From Lysobacterales bacterium (GTDB lineage Bacteria > Pseudomonadota > Gammaproteobacteria > Xanthomonadales > Ahniellaceae): DNA of 64,000 nt. This document shows, piece after piece, positions 32,954 to 42,056 of the stretch. How positions within the stretch are numbered: the stretch's first letter is position 1; each line of letters begins with the position of its first letter. The stretch lies in assembly GCA_016721845.1 (NCBI GenBank), contig JADKHK010000005.1, positions 166,001-230,000 of the forward strand. The letters run 5' to 3'. The position numbers and the translations under genes were made by a program. Under the pieces are notes generated by a model. That model saw only the letters and a list, made by a program, of their open reading frames with translations. It was not told the DNA's origin and searched no databases.

Positions 32954-34501
32954 ATGGCCACACAACTCAATCCCAGCGAAATCAGCGAACTGATCAAGAA
33001 CCGCATCGAGCAGTTCAAGACCGGCGCGACCGCGCGCAACGAAGGCACGATCACGTCGGTGTCCGATGGCATCGTGCGCATCCACGGTCTGGCCGACGTG
33101 ATGCAGGGCGAAATGATCGAGATGCCGAACAGCACCTTCGCGCTCGCGCTGAACCTCGAGCGCGACTCGGTCGGTGCCGTCGTGCTGGGTGCCTATGAGC
33201 ATCTGCGTGAAGGTGACGCGGTCAAGACCACCGGACGCATTCTCGAAGTGCCGACTGGCCCGGGCCTGCTCGGCCGCGTCGTCGATGCGCTCGGCAATCC
33301 GATCGACGGCAAGGGTGCGATCGTTTCCGAAGTCAGCGCCCCGATCGAGAAGGTCGCCCCGGGCGTGATCTGGCGCAAGTCGGTGTCGGAACCGGTGCAG
33401 ACCGGATACAAGTCGGTCGACGCGATGATCCCGATCGGACGCGGCCAGCGCGAACTGATCATCGGCGACCGCCAGACCGGCAAGACGGCGCTGGCCATCG
33501 ACGCCATCATCAACCAGAAGTCGTCGGGCGTGAAGTGCATCTACGTCGCGATCGGCCAGAAGAACTCGACCATCGCCAACATCGTGCGCAAGCTCGAGGA
33601 ACACGGCGCGCTCGCCTACACGACGGTCGTCGCGGCCTCGGCCTCGGAATCGGCGGCGATGCAGTACATCGCGCCGTATTCGGGCTGCACGATGGGCGAA
33701 TACTTCCGCGATCGCGGCCAGGACGCGCTGATCATCTACGACGATCTCTCGAAGCAGGCTGTGGCCTACCGCCAGATCTCGCTGCTGCTGCGCCGTCCGC
33801 CGGGCCGTGAAGCCTACCCGGGCGACGTCTTCTATCTGCACTCCCGCCTGCTCGAACGCGCTTCGCGCGTCAGCGAGGAATACGTCGAGAAGTTCACCAA
33901 TGGTGCGGTCAAGGGCAAGACCGGTTCGCTGACGGCACTGCCGATCATCGAAACCCAGGCCGGCGACGTTTCGGCCTTCGTTCCGACCAACGTGATCTCG
34001 ATCACCGACGGTCAGATCTTCCTTGAAACCGACCTGTTCAACGCCGGTATCCGTCCGGCCGTGAACGCGGGTATCTCGGTGTCGCGCGTCGGTGGCGCCG
34101 CGCAAACCAAGATCATCAAGAAGCTGTCCGGCGGCGTGAAGCTCGCACTTGCGCAGTACCGCGAACTGGCGGCCTTTGCGCAGTTCGCTTCCGACCTCGA
34201 CGCAGCGACGCGCGCACAGCTCGAGCGCGGTCAGCGCGTCACCGAGTTGATGAAGCAGAAGCAGTACGCACCGATGTCGATCGCCGAACTCGCGATCTCC
34301 GTCTACGCAGCCGAGAAGGGTTATCTCGACGAAGTGCCGGTCGCGAAGATCCTGTCCTACGAATCCGGTCTGCACGCGTTCATGCACAGCAACCACGGTG
34401 CGCTGATGCAGGACATCGCCAAGACCGGCAACTGGGACGACAAGATCGAAGCGACCTTCAAGGGCGCGCTCGACGAGTTCAAGAAGACGGGCAGCTGGTA
34501 A
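32954..34501 (+). CDS. atpA: ATP synthase F1 subunit alpha
   Basis: The regulatory nucleotide-binding subunit has 515 residues. Walker A GDRQTGKTALA lies at about 170-180 and the alpha signature PGREAYPGDVFYLHSRLLERA near 283-303. Length and motif order match E. coli AtpA. A 67-base gap separates it from atpH. Confidence 0.98.
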   Translation: MATQLNPSEISELIKNRIEQFKTGATARNEGTITSVSDGIVRIHGLADVMQGEMIEMPNSTFALALNLERDSVGAVVLGAYEHLREGDAVKTTGRILEVPTGPGLLGRVVDALGNPIDGKGAIVSEVSAPIEKVAPGVIWRKSVSEPVQTGYKSVDAMIPIGRGQRELIIGDRQTGKTALAIDAIINQKSSGVKCIYVAIGQKNSTIANIVRKLEEHGALAYTTVVAASASESAAMQYIAPYSGCTMGEYFRDRGQDALIIYDDLSKQAVAYRQISLLLRRPPGREAYPGDVFYLHSRLLERASRVSEEYVEKFTNGAVKGKTGSLTALPIIETQAGDVSAFVPTNVISITDGQIFLETDLFNAGIRPAVNAGISVSRVGGAAQTKIIKKLSGGVKLALAQYRELAAFAQFASDLDAATRAQLERGQRVTELMKQKQYAPMSIAELAISVYAAEKGYLDEVPVAKILSYESGLHAFMHSNHGALMQDIAKTGNWDDKIEATFKGALDEFKKTGSW

Positions 34502-34513
34502 ACGGGATCTCAC

Positions 34514-35377
34514 ATGGCCGGTACCAAGGAAATCCGAACCAAGATCAAGTCCGTGCAAAACACCCGCAAGGTGACGCGCGCACTCGAAATGGTCTCGGCA
34601 AGCAAGATCCGGCGCGCGCAGGACAAGATGCGTGCGTCGCGCCCGTATGCGCGCCTGATGCGCCAGATGATCGGCCACATCGCCAAGGCGAACGGGGACT
34701 ACAAGCACCCGTTCATGAAGGACCGCGCGACCATCAAGCGCGTCGGTTACGTCGTCATCTCGACCGACCGCGGCCTTTGCGGCGGCTTGAACTCGAACCT
34801 GTTCCGCAAGATGCTGGCTGAGATCCGCGAGCACCAGAAGAACGGCGTCGAAGTCGACATCGTCGCGATCGGGCAGAAGGCCGCAACCTTCTTCCGTCGT
34901 CTCAAGGTGAACCTGGTCGGTTCGGTCACGCACCTCGGCGAGAATCCTCAGGTCGCCAGCCTGATCGGCATCATCAAGGTGATGCTGGATGGCTTCACCG
35001 AGGGCCGCGTCGACCGCGTGTTCCTCTGCTACAACGATTTCGTCAACACGATGACGCAGAAGGCGACAACCGACCGGTTGTTGCCGCTGCCGCCTTCGGA
35101 CACGCTCGAAACCGCGCACGACTGGGACTATCTGTACGAGCCCGATCCGGCGACCGTCCTCGACAGCGTACTGACGCGCTACGTCGAGTCGCTCGTCTAC
35201 CAGGGCGCGCTCGAGAATCTGGCTTCCGAACATGCCGCGCGCATGGTCGCCATGAAGTCGGCTTCGGACAACGCAACCAAGCTGATCGGCACCCTGCAGC
35301 TCGTCTACAACAAGGCGCGTCAGGCTGCGATCACGCAGGAAATTTCCGAAATCGTCGGCGGCGCTGCCGCGGTCTAA
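34514..35377 (+). CDS. atpG: ATP synthase F1 subunit gamma
   Basis: The central rotor shaft is a 287-residue protein with the conserved N-terminal helix (MAGTKEIRTKIKSVQNTRKVTRALEMVSASK, residues 1-31), TDRGLCGGLN in the middle, and the C-terminal helix with ARQAAITQEISEIVGGAAA. It is 12 bases after atpA. A REP-like element lies in the gap before atpD. Confidence 0.97.
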   Translation: MAGTKEIRTKIKSVQNTRKVTRALEMVSASKIRRAQDKMRASRPYARLMRQMIGHIAKANGDYKHPFMKDRATIKRVGYVVISTDRGLCGGLNSNLFRKMLAEIREHQKNGVEVDIVAIGQKAATFFRRLKVNLVGSVTHLGENPQVASLIGIIKVMLDGFTEGRVDRVFLCYNDFVNTMTQKATTDRLLPLPPSDTLETAHDWDYLYEPDPATVLDSVLTRYVESLVYQGALENLASEHAARMVAMKSASDNATKLIGTLQLVYNKARQAAITQEISEIVGGAAAV

Positions 35378-35385
35378 GTGCTGTC

Positions 35386-35414
35386 TGTAGGAGCGCCACT
35401 CGTGGCGCGACCAC
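35386..35414 (+). repeat. REP-like element between atpG and atpD
   Basis: The element reads TGTAGGAGCG and then a hairpin, GCGCCAC (35393-35399), TC, GTGGCGC (35402-35408), followed by GACCAC. The head plus short palindrome is the typical form of REP sequences in Xanthomonas and relatives. A related element on the other strand lies at 25370-25390. Confidence 0.65.
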
Positions 35415-35440
35415 AAAGAATTCAAATTTGAGGATAGGTC

Positions 35441-36847
35441 ATGAACCAGGGCAAAGTCGTACAGATCATCGGCGCCGTCGTCGACGTCGAATTTCCGCGC
35501 AGCGCCGTGCCGAAGATTTACGACGCGCTGAAGGTGCAGAACACCGAGATCACGCTGGAAGTGCAGCAGCAGCTCGGCGACGGCATCGTGCGCACGATCG
35601 CGCTCGGTTCCACCGACGGCCTGCGTCGCGGCTTGATCGCCGACAACACCGGCGAAGCGATCAAGGTGCCGGTCGGCGTCAAGACGCTCGGCCGCATCAT
35701 GGACGTGCTCGGCAATCCGATCGACGAAGCCGGCCCGATCGGCGAGAACGATCGCTGGGTCATCCATCGCGCTGCGCCGAGCTACGAAGATCAGGCGGCC
35801 TCGAATGACCTGCTCGAAACCGGCATCAAGGTCATCGACCTGGTGGCCCCGTTCGCGAAGGGCGGCAAGGTCGGCCTGTTCGGCGGCGCTGGCGTCGGCA
35901 AGACCGTGAACATGATGGAACTCATCAACAACATCGCCAAGGCGCACTCGGGCCTGTCGGTGTTCGCCGGCGTCGGCGAGCGCACCCGCGAAGGCAACGA
36001 CTTCTATCACGAGATGAAGGACTCGAACGTCCTCGACAAGGTCGCGATGGTGTACGGCCAGATGAACGAGCCGCCGGGCAATCGCCTGCGCGTCGCGCTG
36101 ACCGGCCTGACCATGGCCGAGTACTTCCGCGACGAGAAGGACGCGTCCGGCAAGGGCAAGGACGTGCTGCTGTTCATCGACAACATCTACCGCTACACGC
36201 TGGCCGGTACCGAAGTCTCGGCGCTGCTCGGCCGCATGCCGTCCGCCGTGGGTTACCAGCCGACCCTCGCGGCCGAGATGGGCGCCCTGCAGGAACGCAT
36301 CACCTCGACCAAGACCGGCTCGATCACCTCGATCCAGGCCGTGTATGTGCCCGCGGACGATCTGACCGACCCGTCGCCGGCGACCACGTTCGCCCATCTC
36401 GATGCCACCGTCGTGCTGTCGCGAAACATCGCCTCGCTCGGCATCTATCCGGCGGTCGATCCGCTCGATTCGACCTCGCGCCAGCTCGATCCGCTGGTCG
36501 TCGGTGTCGAACACTACGAGACCGCGCGCAAGGTGCAGTCGACCCTGCAGCGCTACAAGGAACTCAAGGACATCATCGCCATCCTCGGCATGGACGAGTT
36601 GTCGGAAGAAGACAAGCAGACCGTGTCGCGCGCGCGCAAGGTCGAGCGCTTCTTCTCGCAGCCGTTCCACGTCGCCGAAGTGTTCACCGGTTCGCCCGGC
36701 AAGTACGTGTCGCTGAAGGAAACCATCCGCGGCTTCAAGATGATCGTCGAAGGCGGCGCCGACGCGCTCCCGGAACAGGCCTTCTACATGGTCGGCGGCA
36801 TCGACGAAGCCTTCGAGAAGGCCCGCAAGATGGGTGTCGCGGTTTAA
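35441..36847 (+). CDS. atpD: ATP synthase F1 subunit beta
   Basis: The catalytic subunit (468 residues) carries Walker A GGAGVGKTVNMMEL near 148-161, GVGERTREGND with the catalytic Glu near 179-189, and the signature PAVDPLDSTSRQLDP near 344-358. It starts at ATG 35441 with GAGGATAGGTC upstream. The REP-like element in the 63-base gap before it could adjust its level relative to gamma. Confidence 0.98.
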   Translation: MNQGKVVQIIGAVVDVEFPRSAVPKIYDALKVQNTEITLEVQQQLGDGIVRTIALGSTDGLRRGLIADNTGEAIKVPVGVKTLGRIMDVLGNPIDEAGPIGENDRWVIHRAAPSYEDQAASNDLLETGIKVIDLVAPFAKGGKVGLFGGAGVGKTVNMMELINNIAKAHSGLSVFAGVGERTREGNDFYHEMKDSNVLDKVAMVYGQMNEPPGNRLRVALTGLTMAEYFRDEKDASGKGKDVLLFIDNIYRYTLAGTEVSALLGRMPSAVGYQPTLAAEMGALQERITSTKTGSITSIQAVYVPADDLTDPSPATTFAHLDATVVLSRNIASLGIYPAVDPLDSTSRQLDPLVVGVEHYETARKVQSTLQRYKELKDIIAILGMDELSEEDKQTVSRARKVERFFSQPFHVAEVFTGSPGKYVSLKETIRGFKMIVEGGADALPEQAFYMVGGIDEAFEKARKMGVAV

Positions 36848-36871
36848 TCACCGCGCATCGGGAGAATCCAT

Positions 36872-37294
36872 ATGTCCACGATCCGTTGCGACATCGTCAG
36901 TGCCGAGGAAGAGATCTTCCACGGCACCGTGACGATGGTCGTTGCCACCGGCGAGATGGGCGAGCTCGGCATCGCGCCGCGCCATGCGCCCCTGATCACC
37001 CGCCTCAAGCCGGGCCAGGTGCGCGTCATTCTCGAAAATGGCGACGAACAGTTCTTCTACGTTTCCGGCGGCATTCTCGAAGTGCAACCGCAGGTCGTGA
37101 CCGTGCTGGCCGACACCGCGATCCGCGCCAAGGATCTTGATGAAGCAGCGGCCAGCAAGGCCAAGTCCGAGGCCGAGAGACTGCTGGCCAACCGCACCGA
37201 CGCGATGGAAATCGCCGAGGCGCAAGCCCAGCTCGCCCAGGCCGTCGCCCAGCTGCAGGCCCTCGAACGCCTGCGCAAGAACCTCAAACACTGA
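36872..37294 (+). CDS. atpC: ATP synthase F1 subunit epsilon
   Basis: This 140-residue subunit is the inhibitory part of the rotor. The N-terminal beta-barrel (STIRCDIVSAEEEIFHG, GELGIAPRHAPLITRLKPG) and the C-terminal two-helix arm (ANRTDAMEIAEAQAQLAQAVAQLQALERLRK) are both present. It is the last gene of the operon, 24 bases after atpD, followed by a hairpin terminator. Confidence 0.96.
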   Translation: MSTIRCDIVSAEEEIFHGTVTMVVATGEMGELGIAPRHAPLITRLKPGQVRVILENGDEQFFYVSGGILEVQPQVVTVLADTAIRAKDLDEAAASKAKSEAERLLANRTDAMEIAEAQAQLAQAVAQLQALERLRKNLKH

Positions 37295-37323
37295 GTTCAA
37301 CACTGTCCCCACAGGACGCGCCG

Positions 37324-37353
37324 ACGCCGACCCACAAGGTCGGCGTTGTCGTT
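37324..37353 (+). terminator. Probable terminator of the ATP synthase operon
   Basis: A 9-bp stem ACGCCGACC / GGTCGGCGT with a CACAA loop is followed by TGTCGTTTGT, a moderately T-rich tail. An outer pair CCCCACA (37307-37313) and TGTGGGG (37354-37360) could extend the structure. Confidence 0.7.
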
Positions 37354-37414
37354 TGTGGGGTTGGAGAAACCGGGCGCGCTAGAATGCGCGTCTTGAACTC
37401 GCCTGGAGCAGGAC

Positions 37415-38845
37415 ATGACGGACGCCGAGAAGATCTACGACTTCTGCGACGAGATGTGGGAGCGCCAGATCATTCCGCAGCTCACCGAGTACATCAAGAT
37501 TCCGGCGAAGTCGCCGGCGTTCGACGCGGCCTGGGAAGACCACGGCTACATGCGGGCCGCGATGGACCTGATCGAGACCTGGGTGCGCGCGCAGCCGGTC
37601 ACCGGCATGAAGGTCGAGCGCATCCAGCTGCCGGGGCGCACGCCACTGCTGTTCATCGAGATTCCGGGCAAGGGCGACGACGTGGTGCTGATGTACGGGC
37701 ACATGGACAAGCAGCCGGAAATGGTCGGCTGGAATGTCGATCTCGGCGCCTGGAAGCCGCTGCGCGCCGGCGACAAGTTGTATGGTCGTGGTGGCGCCGA
37801 CGACGGTTACGCGACCTTCGCATCGCTGACCGCGGTGATGGCCCTGAACGAACGCGGCATCGATCATTCGCGCATCGTCATCGTCATCGAGGGCTGCGAA
37901 GAGTCGGGTTCCTACGACTTGCCGTTCTACATCAATCATCTTGCCGATCGCATCGGCCGGCCCTCGCTCGTGGTCTGTCTCGATTCCGGCGCCGGCAACT
38001 ATGATCAGTTGTGGTTGACCACGAGCCTGCGCGGCCTCGCTGGCGGCACACTCAATGTGCGCGTGCTCGAAGAGGGAGTGCACTCGGGCGATGCCAGCGG
38101 CATCGTGCCGAGCTCGTTCCGGATCCTGCGCAACCTGCTCGACCGCATCGAGGACTCGAAGACCGGGCGAATCACCGCCGACGTGCTGAACGTCGACATC
38201 CCGAGCGACCGCATCAGCGCCGCGAAGGAAGCGGCGGGCGTGCTCGGCACCCAGGTCTACGACAAGTTCCCGTGGCCGCAGGGCGTGATGCCGATGAACT
38301 CGGACCTCGCCGAACTCGTGCTCAACCGCACCTGGCGCCCGACCTTGTCGGTGACCGGCGTCGAGGGCATGCCCAAGCTCGAAGATGCCGGCAATGTGCT
38401 GCGTCCGTACACGGCCGTGAAGTTGTCGGTGCGTATTCCGCCGACACTGGACCCGATCGTCGCTTCAAACAAGTTGAAGGAAATCCTGGAGAAGGATCCG
38501 CCCTACGGCGCCAAGATCGAGTTCGACATCGAGAAGTCCTCGCAAGGTTGGGCGGCGCCGTCGCTGGTGCCGTGGCTGGCGGACACCGTCGATACCGCAT
38601 CGAAGACCTGGTTCGGCACCAAGTCGGCGCAGATGGGCGAGGGCGGCACCATCCCGTTCATGGGCATGCTGCAAGACCGTTTCCCGGAGGCGCAGTTCGT
38701 CGTCACCGGGCTGCTCGGTCCGAAGTCGAACGCGCATGGTCCGAACGAGTTCCTGCACATCCCGACCGGCAAGAAACTGACCGCAGCGATGTCCAAGGTG
38801 ATCGCCGACCACTACGTCAACCGCGGCTCGCCGACGGTGGCCTGA
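37415..38845 (+). CDS. M20 family metallopeptidase (dipeptidase type)
   Basis: This 476-residue cytoplasmic zinc peptidase resembles carnosinase/CNDP-type M20 enzymes. Metal and catalytic segments are LMYGHMDKQPE (His and Asp), LYGRGGADDGYA (bridging Asp), IEGCEESGS (catalytic and metal Glu) and NAHGPNEFLHI near the C-terminus (His). The dimerisation insert (about 205-360) is present. No signal peptide. The ATG at 37415 follows GGAG. It probably cleaves dipeptides; the substrate is unknown. The next gene overlaps its stop codon (TGATG). Confidence 0.9.
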   Translation: MTDAEKIYDFCDEMWERQIIPQLTEYIKIPAKSPAFDAAWEDHGYMRAAMDLIETWVRAQPVTGMKVERIQLPGRTPLLFIEIPGKGDDVVLMYGHMDKQPEMVGWNVDLGAWKPLRAGDKLYGRGGADDGYATFASLTAVMALNERGIDHSRIVIVIEGCEESGSYDLPFYINHLADRIGRPSLVVCLDSGAGNYDQLWLTTSLRGLAGGTLNVRVLEEGVHSGDASGIVPSSFRILRNLLDRIEDSKTGRITADVLNVDIPSDRISAAKEAAGVLGTQVYDKFPWPQGVMPMNSDLAELVLNRTWRPTLSVTGVEGMPKLEDAGNVLRPYTAVKLSVRIPPTLDPIVASNKLKEILEKDPPYGAKIEFDIEKSSQGWAAPSLVPWLADTVDTASKTWFGTKSAQMGEGGTIPFMGMLQDRFPEAQFVVTGLLGPKSNAHGPNEFLHIPTGKKLTAAMSKVIADHYVNRGSPTVA

Positions 38846-39303
38846 TGCGCACGCTCGCGCTGGTCGCATTGCTGGGTGTGGCGTCGCTGGCGCAGGCCGA
38901 GCGACGCATCTCGATCGATGTCGATCTGCGTATCGATGCGAGGGCGATCGCGGCGGTCGACGTCGCCGATGCCTTCGCCGATGCACTCGCGAGCGGTGAT
39001 CTCGATGCCGCGAAATCGATGCTGGCCGAGGACGTGATCGTGCTCGAATCCGGCGGTGTCGAAGCCTCGCGCGACGAATACTTCGCGCACCACGCCGCGG
39101 CCGATGCCAAGTACCTCGCCGACGCGACGCAGACGATCACGCGCCGTGTGGCCAAAGCCGAAGACGGCGCCGTCTGGATCGCGACCGAATCGACCCTCGC
39201 CAAGCCGAATCAGTCGCCGAGCAAGAACACCGAAACCCTGGTGCTCGCGAAGCGCAAGGGCGGCTGGAAGATCGTGCACATCCACTGGTCGAGCCGGGAC
39301 TGA
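38845..39303 (+). CDS. Secreted SnoaL/DUF4440-like protein
   Basis: This 152-residue protein starts inside the stop of the M20 peptidase and has a signal peptide (MRTLALVALLGVASLAQA). The mature part has the NTF2-like cone pattern: VADAFADALASGDLDAAKSMLAEDVIVLESGGVEASRDEYFAHH, then TRRVAKAEDGAVWIATEST, then WKIVHIHWSSRD. These match the DUF4440/SnoaL group used for ketosteroid-isomerase-like and ligand-binding roles. Function unknown; probably periplasmic. Confidence 0.8.
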   Translation: MRTLALVALLGVASLAQAERRISIDVDLRIDARAIAAVDVADAFADALASGDLDAAKSMLAEDVIVLESGGVEASRDEYFAHHAAADAKYLADATQTITRRVAKAEDGAVWIATESTLAKPNQSPSKNTETLVLAKRKGGWKIVHIHWSSRD

Positions 39304-39405
39304 CTCGTGCGGAAGAACTGCAAAAATGGCAGTGGTACGCTGATGTTCGACGGCTTTGCGCCGTGGACTATCGAGCATTAAGGCTGGTTCGACTCGGGAG
39401 ACGCG

Positions 39406-40671
39406 ATGTTTCCTTTCCATAGATCTGCACTCTTCGTTGTCTTCGCCACTGCGTCATCCCTGGCTTTCGGCCAAGCGATCCTCGTCGATGGCTTCGAAGA
39501 ACCGCGACTGTGGGCAACCTCGTACGAGAACAAGCACAACGCCGGCATCGACAACCCGCGCTTGCCTTACCTGAGCGACGTCGCCTCGACCGCCCTCGAA
39601 CCGCAGGAGACCTACTTCTGGGCTCGGGCGGTGGCCTTCGCCGACTTCTTCCAGGATGGCACCGTGGGCGCGATCGCGTTCAGCGCGTTCTGGCGGAACA
39701 CGTTTCCGCAGTTCAACCCAAACCACATGCCGGACTCGCCGTCCAAGCTGTACTTTCTGCACCGGTTGGCGGATGGCAGATGGGAAGAGCGCACGATGTC
39801 GTTGCTTGCAGACGGGCAGTCGCGCTTCACCTGCATCCAGCCGAACTATCTGCAGGTGGCCGACTTCAACCATGACCGACGCCCCGATGTCTTCCTGACC
39901 TGCACCGGAGTGGACTTCGTGACGGACTCGCAAACCGACGGACTCTCCGACCAGTTCGTCGTGCTGAGCCAATCGAACGGCCGCTACCTCATCAACCGCC
40001 TGGACATGCCGATGATCTACTCCCATGGCGCCACGGTCGCCGACATCGACGGCGACGGTCACCAGGACATCCTGACGGTCGCGCCCGCAGCAGGGAGCCA
40101 GGGGTTCGGTCGCCCGCTCGTGTTGTGGGGACGCGGGGATGGCACCTTCCAGTTGGACGCGACCCGGTTTCCAGCGGAGATGCAGAACAAGCCGATCTAC
40201 GGCATCACGGCGATTCCGATCGACGGACAAATCAAGGTCGTCGTCAGCGGCAATGCACCGGGCGCGGTCTCACCGCCCGATCCGGTCTGGCAATACGGTA
40301 CGAAAGTGTTCCGCTATGTCGATGGCCTGTTCCAGCTTGAGCTGGACCTGACCCCGACACTGCCCGATGTGACCGGCACAAACGTAACCTTCGGACTCGC
40401 ATTGGATGTCGTCTACGACGCCGGCTACTACTACCTGTGGCACGTCGATCATCTCTACCAGAACCAGGCCTTGGTAAAGACGCACGCCACCAACGGCCAG
40501 ACCTCGGTGCTATGGCAACGACCGGTCGACTTGAACAACTGGGAGAGCGGCTCGATGAAACTGATGTCGTCCGGGGCCCTGCTCAGCCAGATGGCAGGCT
40601 GCGGAACCGGTACGGAGGTTCCGGGCTCATACAACTACTACGCTTGCAGCTGGAGCTTTCCGATCCGATAA
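39406..40671 (+). CDS. Secreted FG-GAP/VCBS-type beta-propeller protein
   Basis: This 421-residue protein has a signal peptide (FVVFATASSLAFGQ). The mature part starts with AILVDGFEEPRLWATSYENKHN, carrying the DGFE motif. FG-GAP-like repeats follow: VADFNHDRRPDVFLTCTG near 150 and VADIDGDGHQDILTVAPA near 210, each with the Asp-rich calcium-binding loop, plus GRGDGTFQLDATRFP. It is probably an extracellular propeller of unknown ligand. A 102-base gap separates it from the preceding gene. Confidence 0.82.
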   Translation: MFPFHRSALFVVFATASSLAFGQAILVDGFEEPRLWATSYENKHNAGIDNPRLPYLSDVASTALEPQETYFWARAVAFADFFQDGTVGAIAFSAFWRNTFPQFNPNHMPDSPSKLYFLHRLADGRWEERTMSLLADGQSRFTCIQPNYLQVADFNHDRRPDVFLTCTGVDFVTDSQTDGLSDQFVVLSQSNGRYLINRLDMPMIYSHGATVADIDGDGHQDILTVAPAAGSQGFGRPLVLWGRGDGTFQLDATRFPAEMQNKPIYGITAIPIDGQIKVVVSGNAPGAVSPPDPVWQYGTKVFRYVDGLFQLELDLTPTLPDVTGTNVTFGLALDVVYDAGYYYLWHVDHLYQNQALVKTHATNGQTSVLWQRPVDLNNWESGSMKLMSSGALLSQMAGCGTGTEVPGSYNYYACSWSFPIR

Positions 40672-40837
40672 GTCGAGCGACCTCACCCCGGTCTCGAGTA
40701 CCACCGTGAATTGAAGTTGTGTGGCTCGCTGACAGGCAATTCGAAAGTCCGCTTCCAGACTGCGGACACGATTGATGCCAATGCGCGGTCATCAAACTGC
40801 GGAGCGGCGGCTGATGTAGGCCGGCGACTGCATCCGC

Positions 40838-40868
40838 AAACAAAAACGGCGCGATTGCTCGCGCCGTT
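40838..40868 (-). terminator. Rho-independent terminator of oleA
   Basis: Read on the reverse strand, AACGGCGCGA / TCGCGCCGTT is a perfect 10-bp stem with a GCAA loop, followed by TTTGTTT. It lies 26 bases beyond the oleA stop codon. The rest of 40672-40837 holds no gene that can be supported. Confidence 0.88.
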
Positions 40869-40893
40869 GTCGTTCAATCTATGGGGGTCGGGA

Positions 40894-41910
40894 TTACCAG
40901 ACCACTTCCGCCATCGAGCAGTTCAGGCCGGAGCCGATGCCCATCAGGCCGATGCGCTTGCCTTTCTGCAGGCGGCCCATTTCCTTGAGGCGGCTGAGCG
41001 CGATCGGCACCGAGGCCGGGCCGACGTTGCCGTACTCCGGGAACACCGTCAGCACCTTCTTCGGGTCAATGCCGAGCAGTTCGCAGATGGCGCTGGTGTG
41101 CACCTTGCTGATCTGGTGGATGACGAATTCGTCGAGTTCTTCGCTGGCCCAGCCGAGCGCCGCGCGTGCGGCCTGGAAGGTCTTGGCCGCGAGCTTCAGG
41201 CCCTCGACGAGCAAGGTACGGGTATCGGTGACCATGCGGTCGACATTGCCGCGGCACAGGTGCGAGAAGTTGGTCGCGGCGCGGGTGACGCAGCCGAGAT
41301 AGCGATGGCCATCCGGAGCGAGCTCGGCGCGCGCCAGCACCATCGCGGCGCCGCCGGAGCCCAGCGTCAGCGACGCGAATTCGTTGCGGAACTGTTCGGC
41401 GGTGACGTCCGGACCAAGCAGGCGCTGGATCGTGTGCTCGGTGATCGCATTCGAGTTTTCGCCGTCGACCACCAGCGCGTATTCGATGTCGCCACGCTCG
41501 ATCATGCGGGCGGCAATGTCCATGCCGTTCAGGAAGGCGAGGCAGGCATTGCCGACATCGAAGTTCTGGCAGGTATCGGCCAGACCGAGGTTGCCGTGAA
41601 TGATGCTGGCCGTGCTCGGTTCGAGGTAGTCCCGGCACACGGATGTGTTGACCAGGATGCCGATCTTCTCGTGCGGCACGCCCGATTCCGCGATGGCCTT
41701 CTGTGCGGCCATGGTCGCAGCATCGGAAGGCATCGTATCGATGCTGAACATGCGTCGCTCGCGGATGCCGGCAATATCTTCCAGCAGGTTTTCGCGGATG
41801 CCGAGGCGATCCAGCGTCGGCTGCAAGCGCGCCATGATGTCGACCGAGGACAGGCGAATCGGCGCCTCGACATGGGTGACGCTGGCGATGGCGACGTGCT
41901 TGTAGAGCAT
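40894..41910 (-). CDS. oleA: OleA-type thiolase (3-oxoacyl-ACP synthase III family)
   Basis: This enzyme condenses two fatty acyl-CoAs head to head to a beta-keto acid. The 338-residue length equals that of Xanthomonas campestris OleA. The nucleophile is Cys123 in NACLAFLNG and the essential Glu is Glu97 in RDYLEPST, both with an offset of 20 from the published Cys143 and Glu117 numbering. The His and Asn of the thiolase site lie in VIHQISKVH and PEYGNVGPAS. OleB, OleC and OleD, needed to go on to olefins, are not in the window. Divergent from the wax ester synthase gene. Confidence 0.92.
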   Translation of the reverse strand: MLYKHVAIASVTHVEAPIRLSSVDIMARLQPTLDRLGIRENLLEDIAGIRERRMFSIDTMPSDAATMAAQKAIAESGVPHEKIGILVNTSVCRDYLEPSTASIIHGNLGLADTCQNFDVGNACLAFLNGMDIAARMIERGDIEYALVVDGENSNAITEHTIQRLLGPDVTAEQFRNEFASLTLGSGGAAMVLARAELAPDGHRYLGCVTRAATNFSHLCRGNVDRMVTDTRTLLVEGLKLAAKTFQAARAALGWASEELDEFVIHQISKVHTSAICELLGIDPKKVLTVFPEYGNVGPASVPIALSRLKEMGRLQKGKRIGLMGIGSGLNCSMAEVVW

Positions 41911-41967
41911 GGAAGTTCCACGATGCGAAAGCGGACGCGCAGGCTAGCGGCTTTGCGGAGAGCGGGC

Positions 41968-42000
41968 AAACCGGGGCACCTTGTTTCACGTCCCCGGTTT
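41968..42000. promoter_or_regulatory. 9-bp inverted repeat between oleA and the wax ester synthase gene
   Basis: AAACCGGGG (41968-41976) and CCCCGGTTT (41992-42000) are perfect inverse copies with a 15-base spacer. The dyad sits in the shared 146-base gap between two divergent lipid genes, so it could be an operator for both. No T-run follows to make it a terminator. Confidence 0.5.
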
Positions 42001-42056
42001 TGACGAGTCCGGGCGCTTGCGCCAAGCTCCGGCGGCCTCAATCGTCGGGAGCAGTG

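Noticed and set aside
32810..36670. Open reverse-strand frame of about 1,286 codons opposite atpH, atpA, atpG and atpD
   Set aside because: Antisense to four certain ATP synthase genes; no domain, no start signals, composition typical of an antisense artefact.
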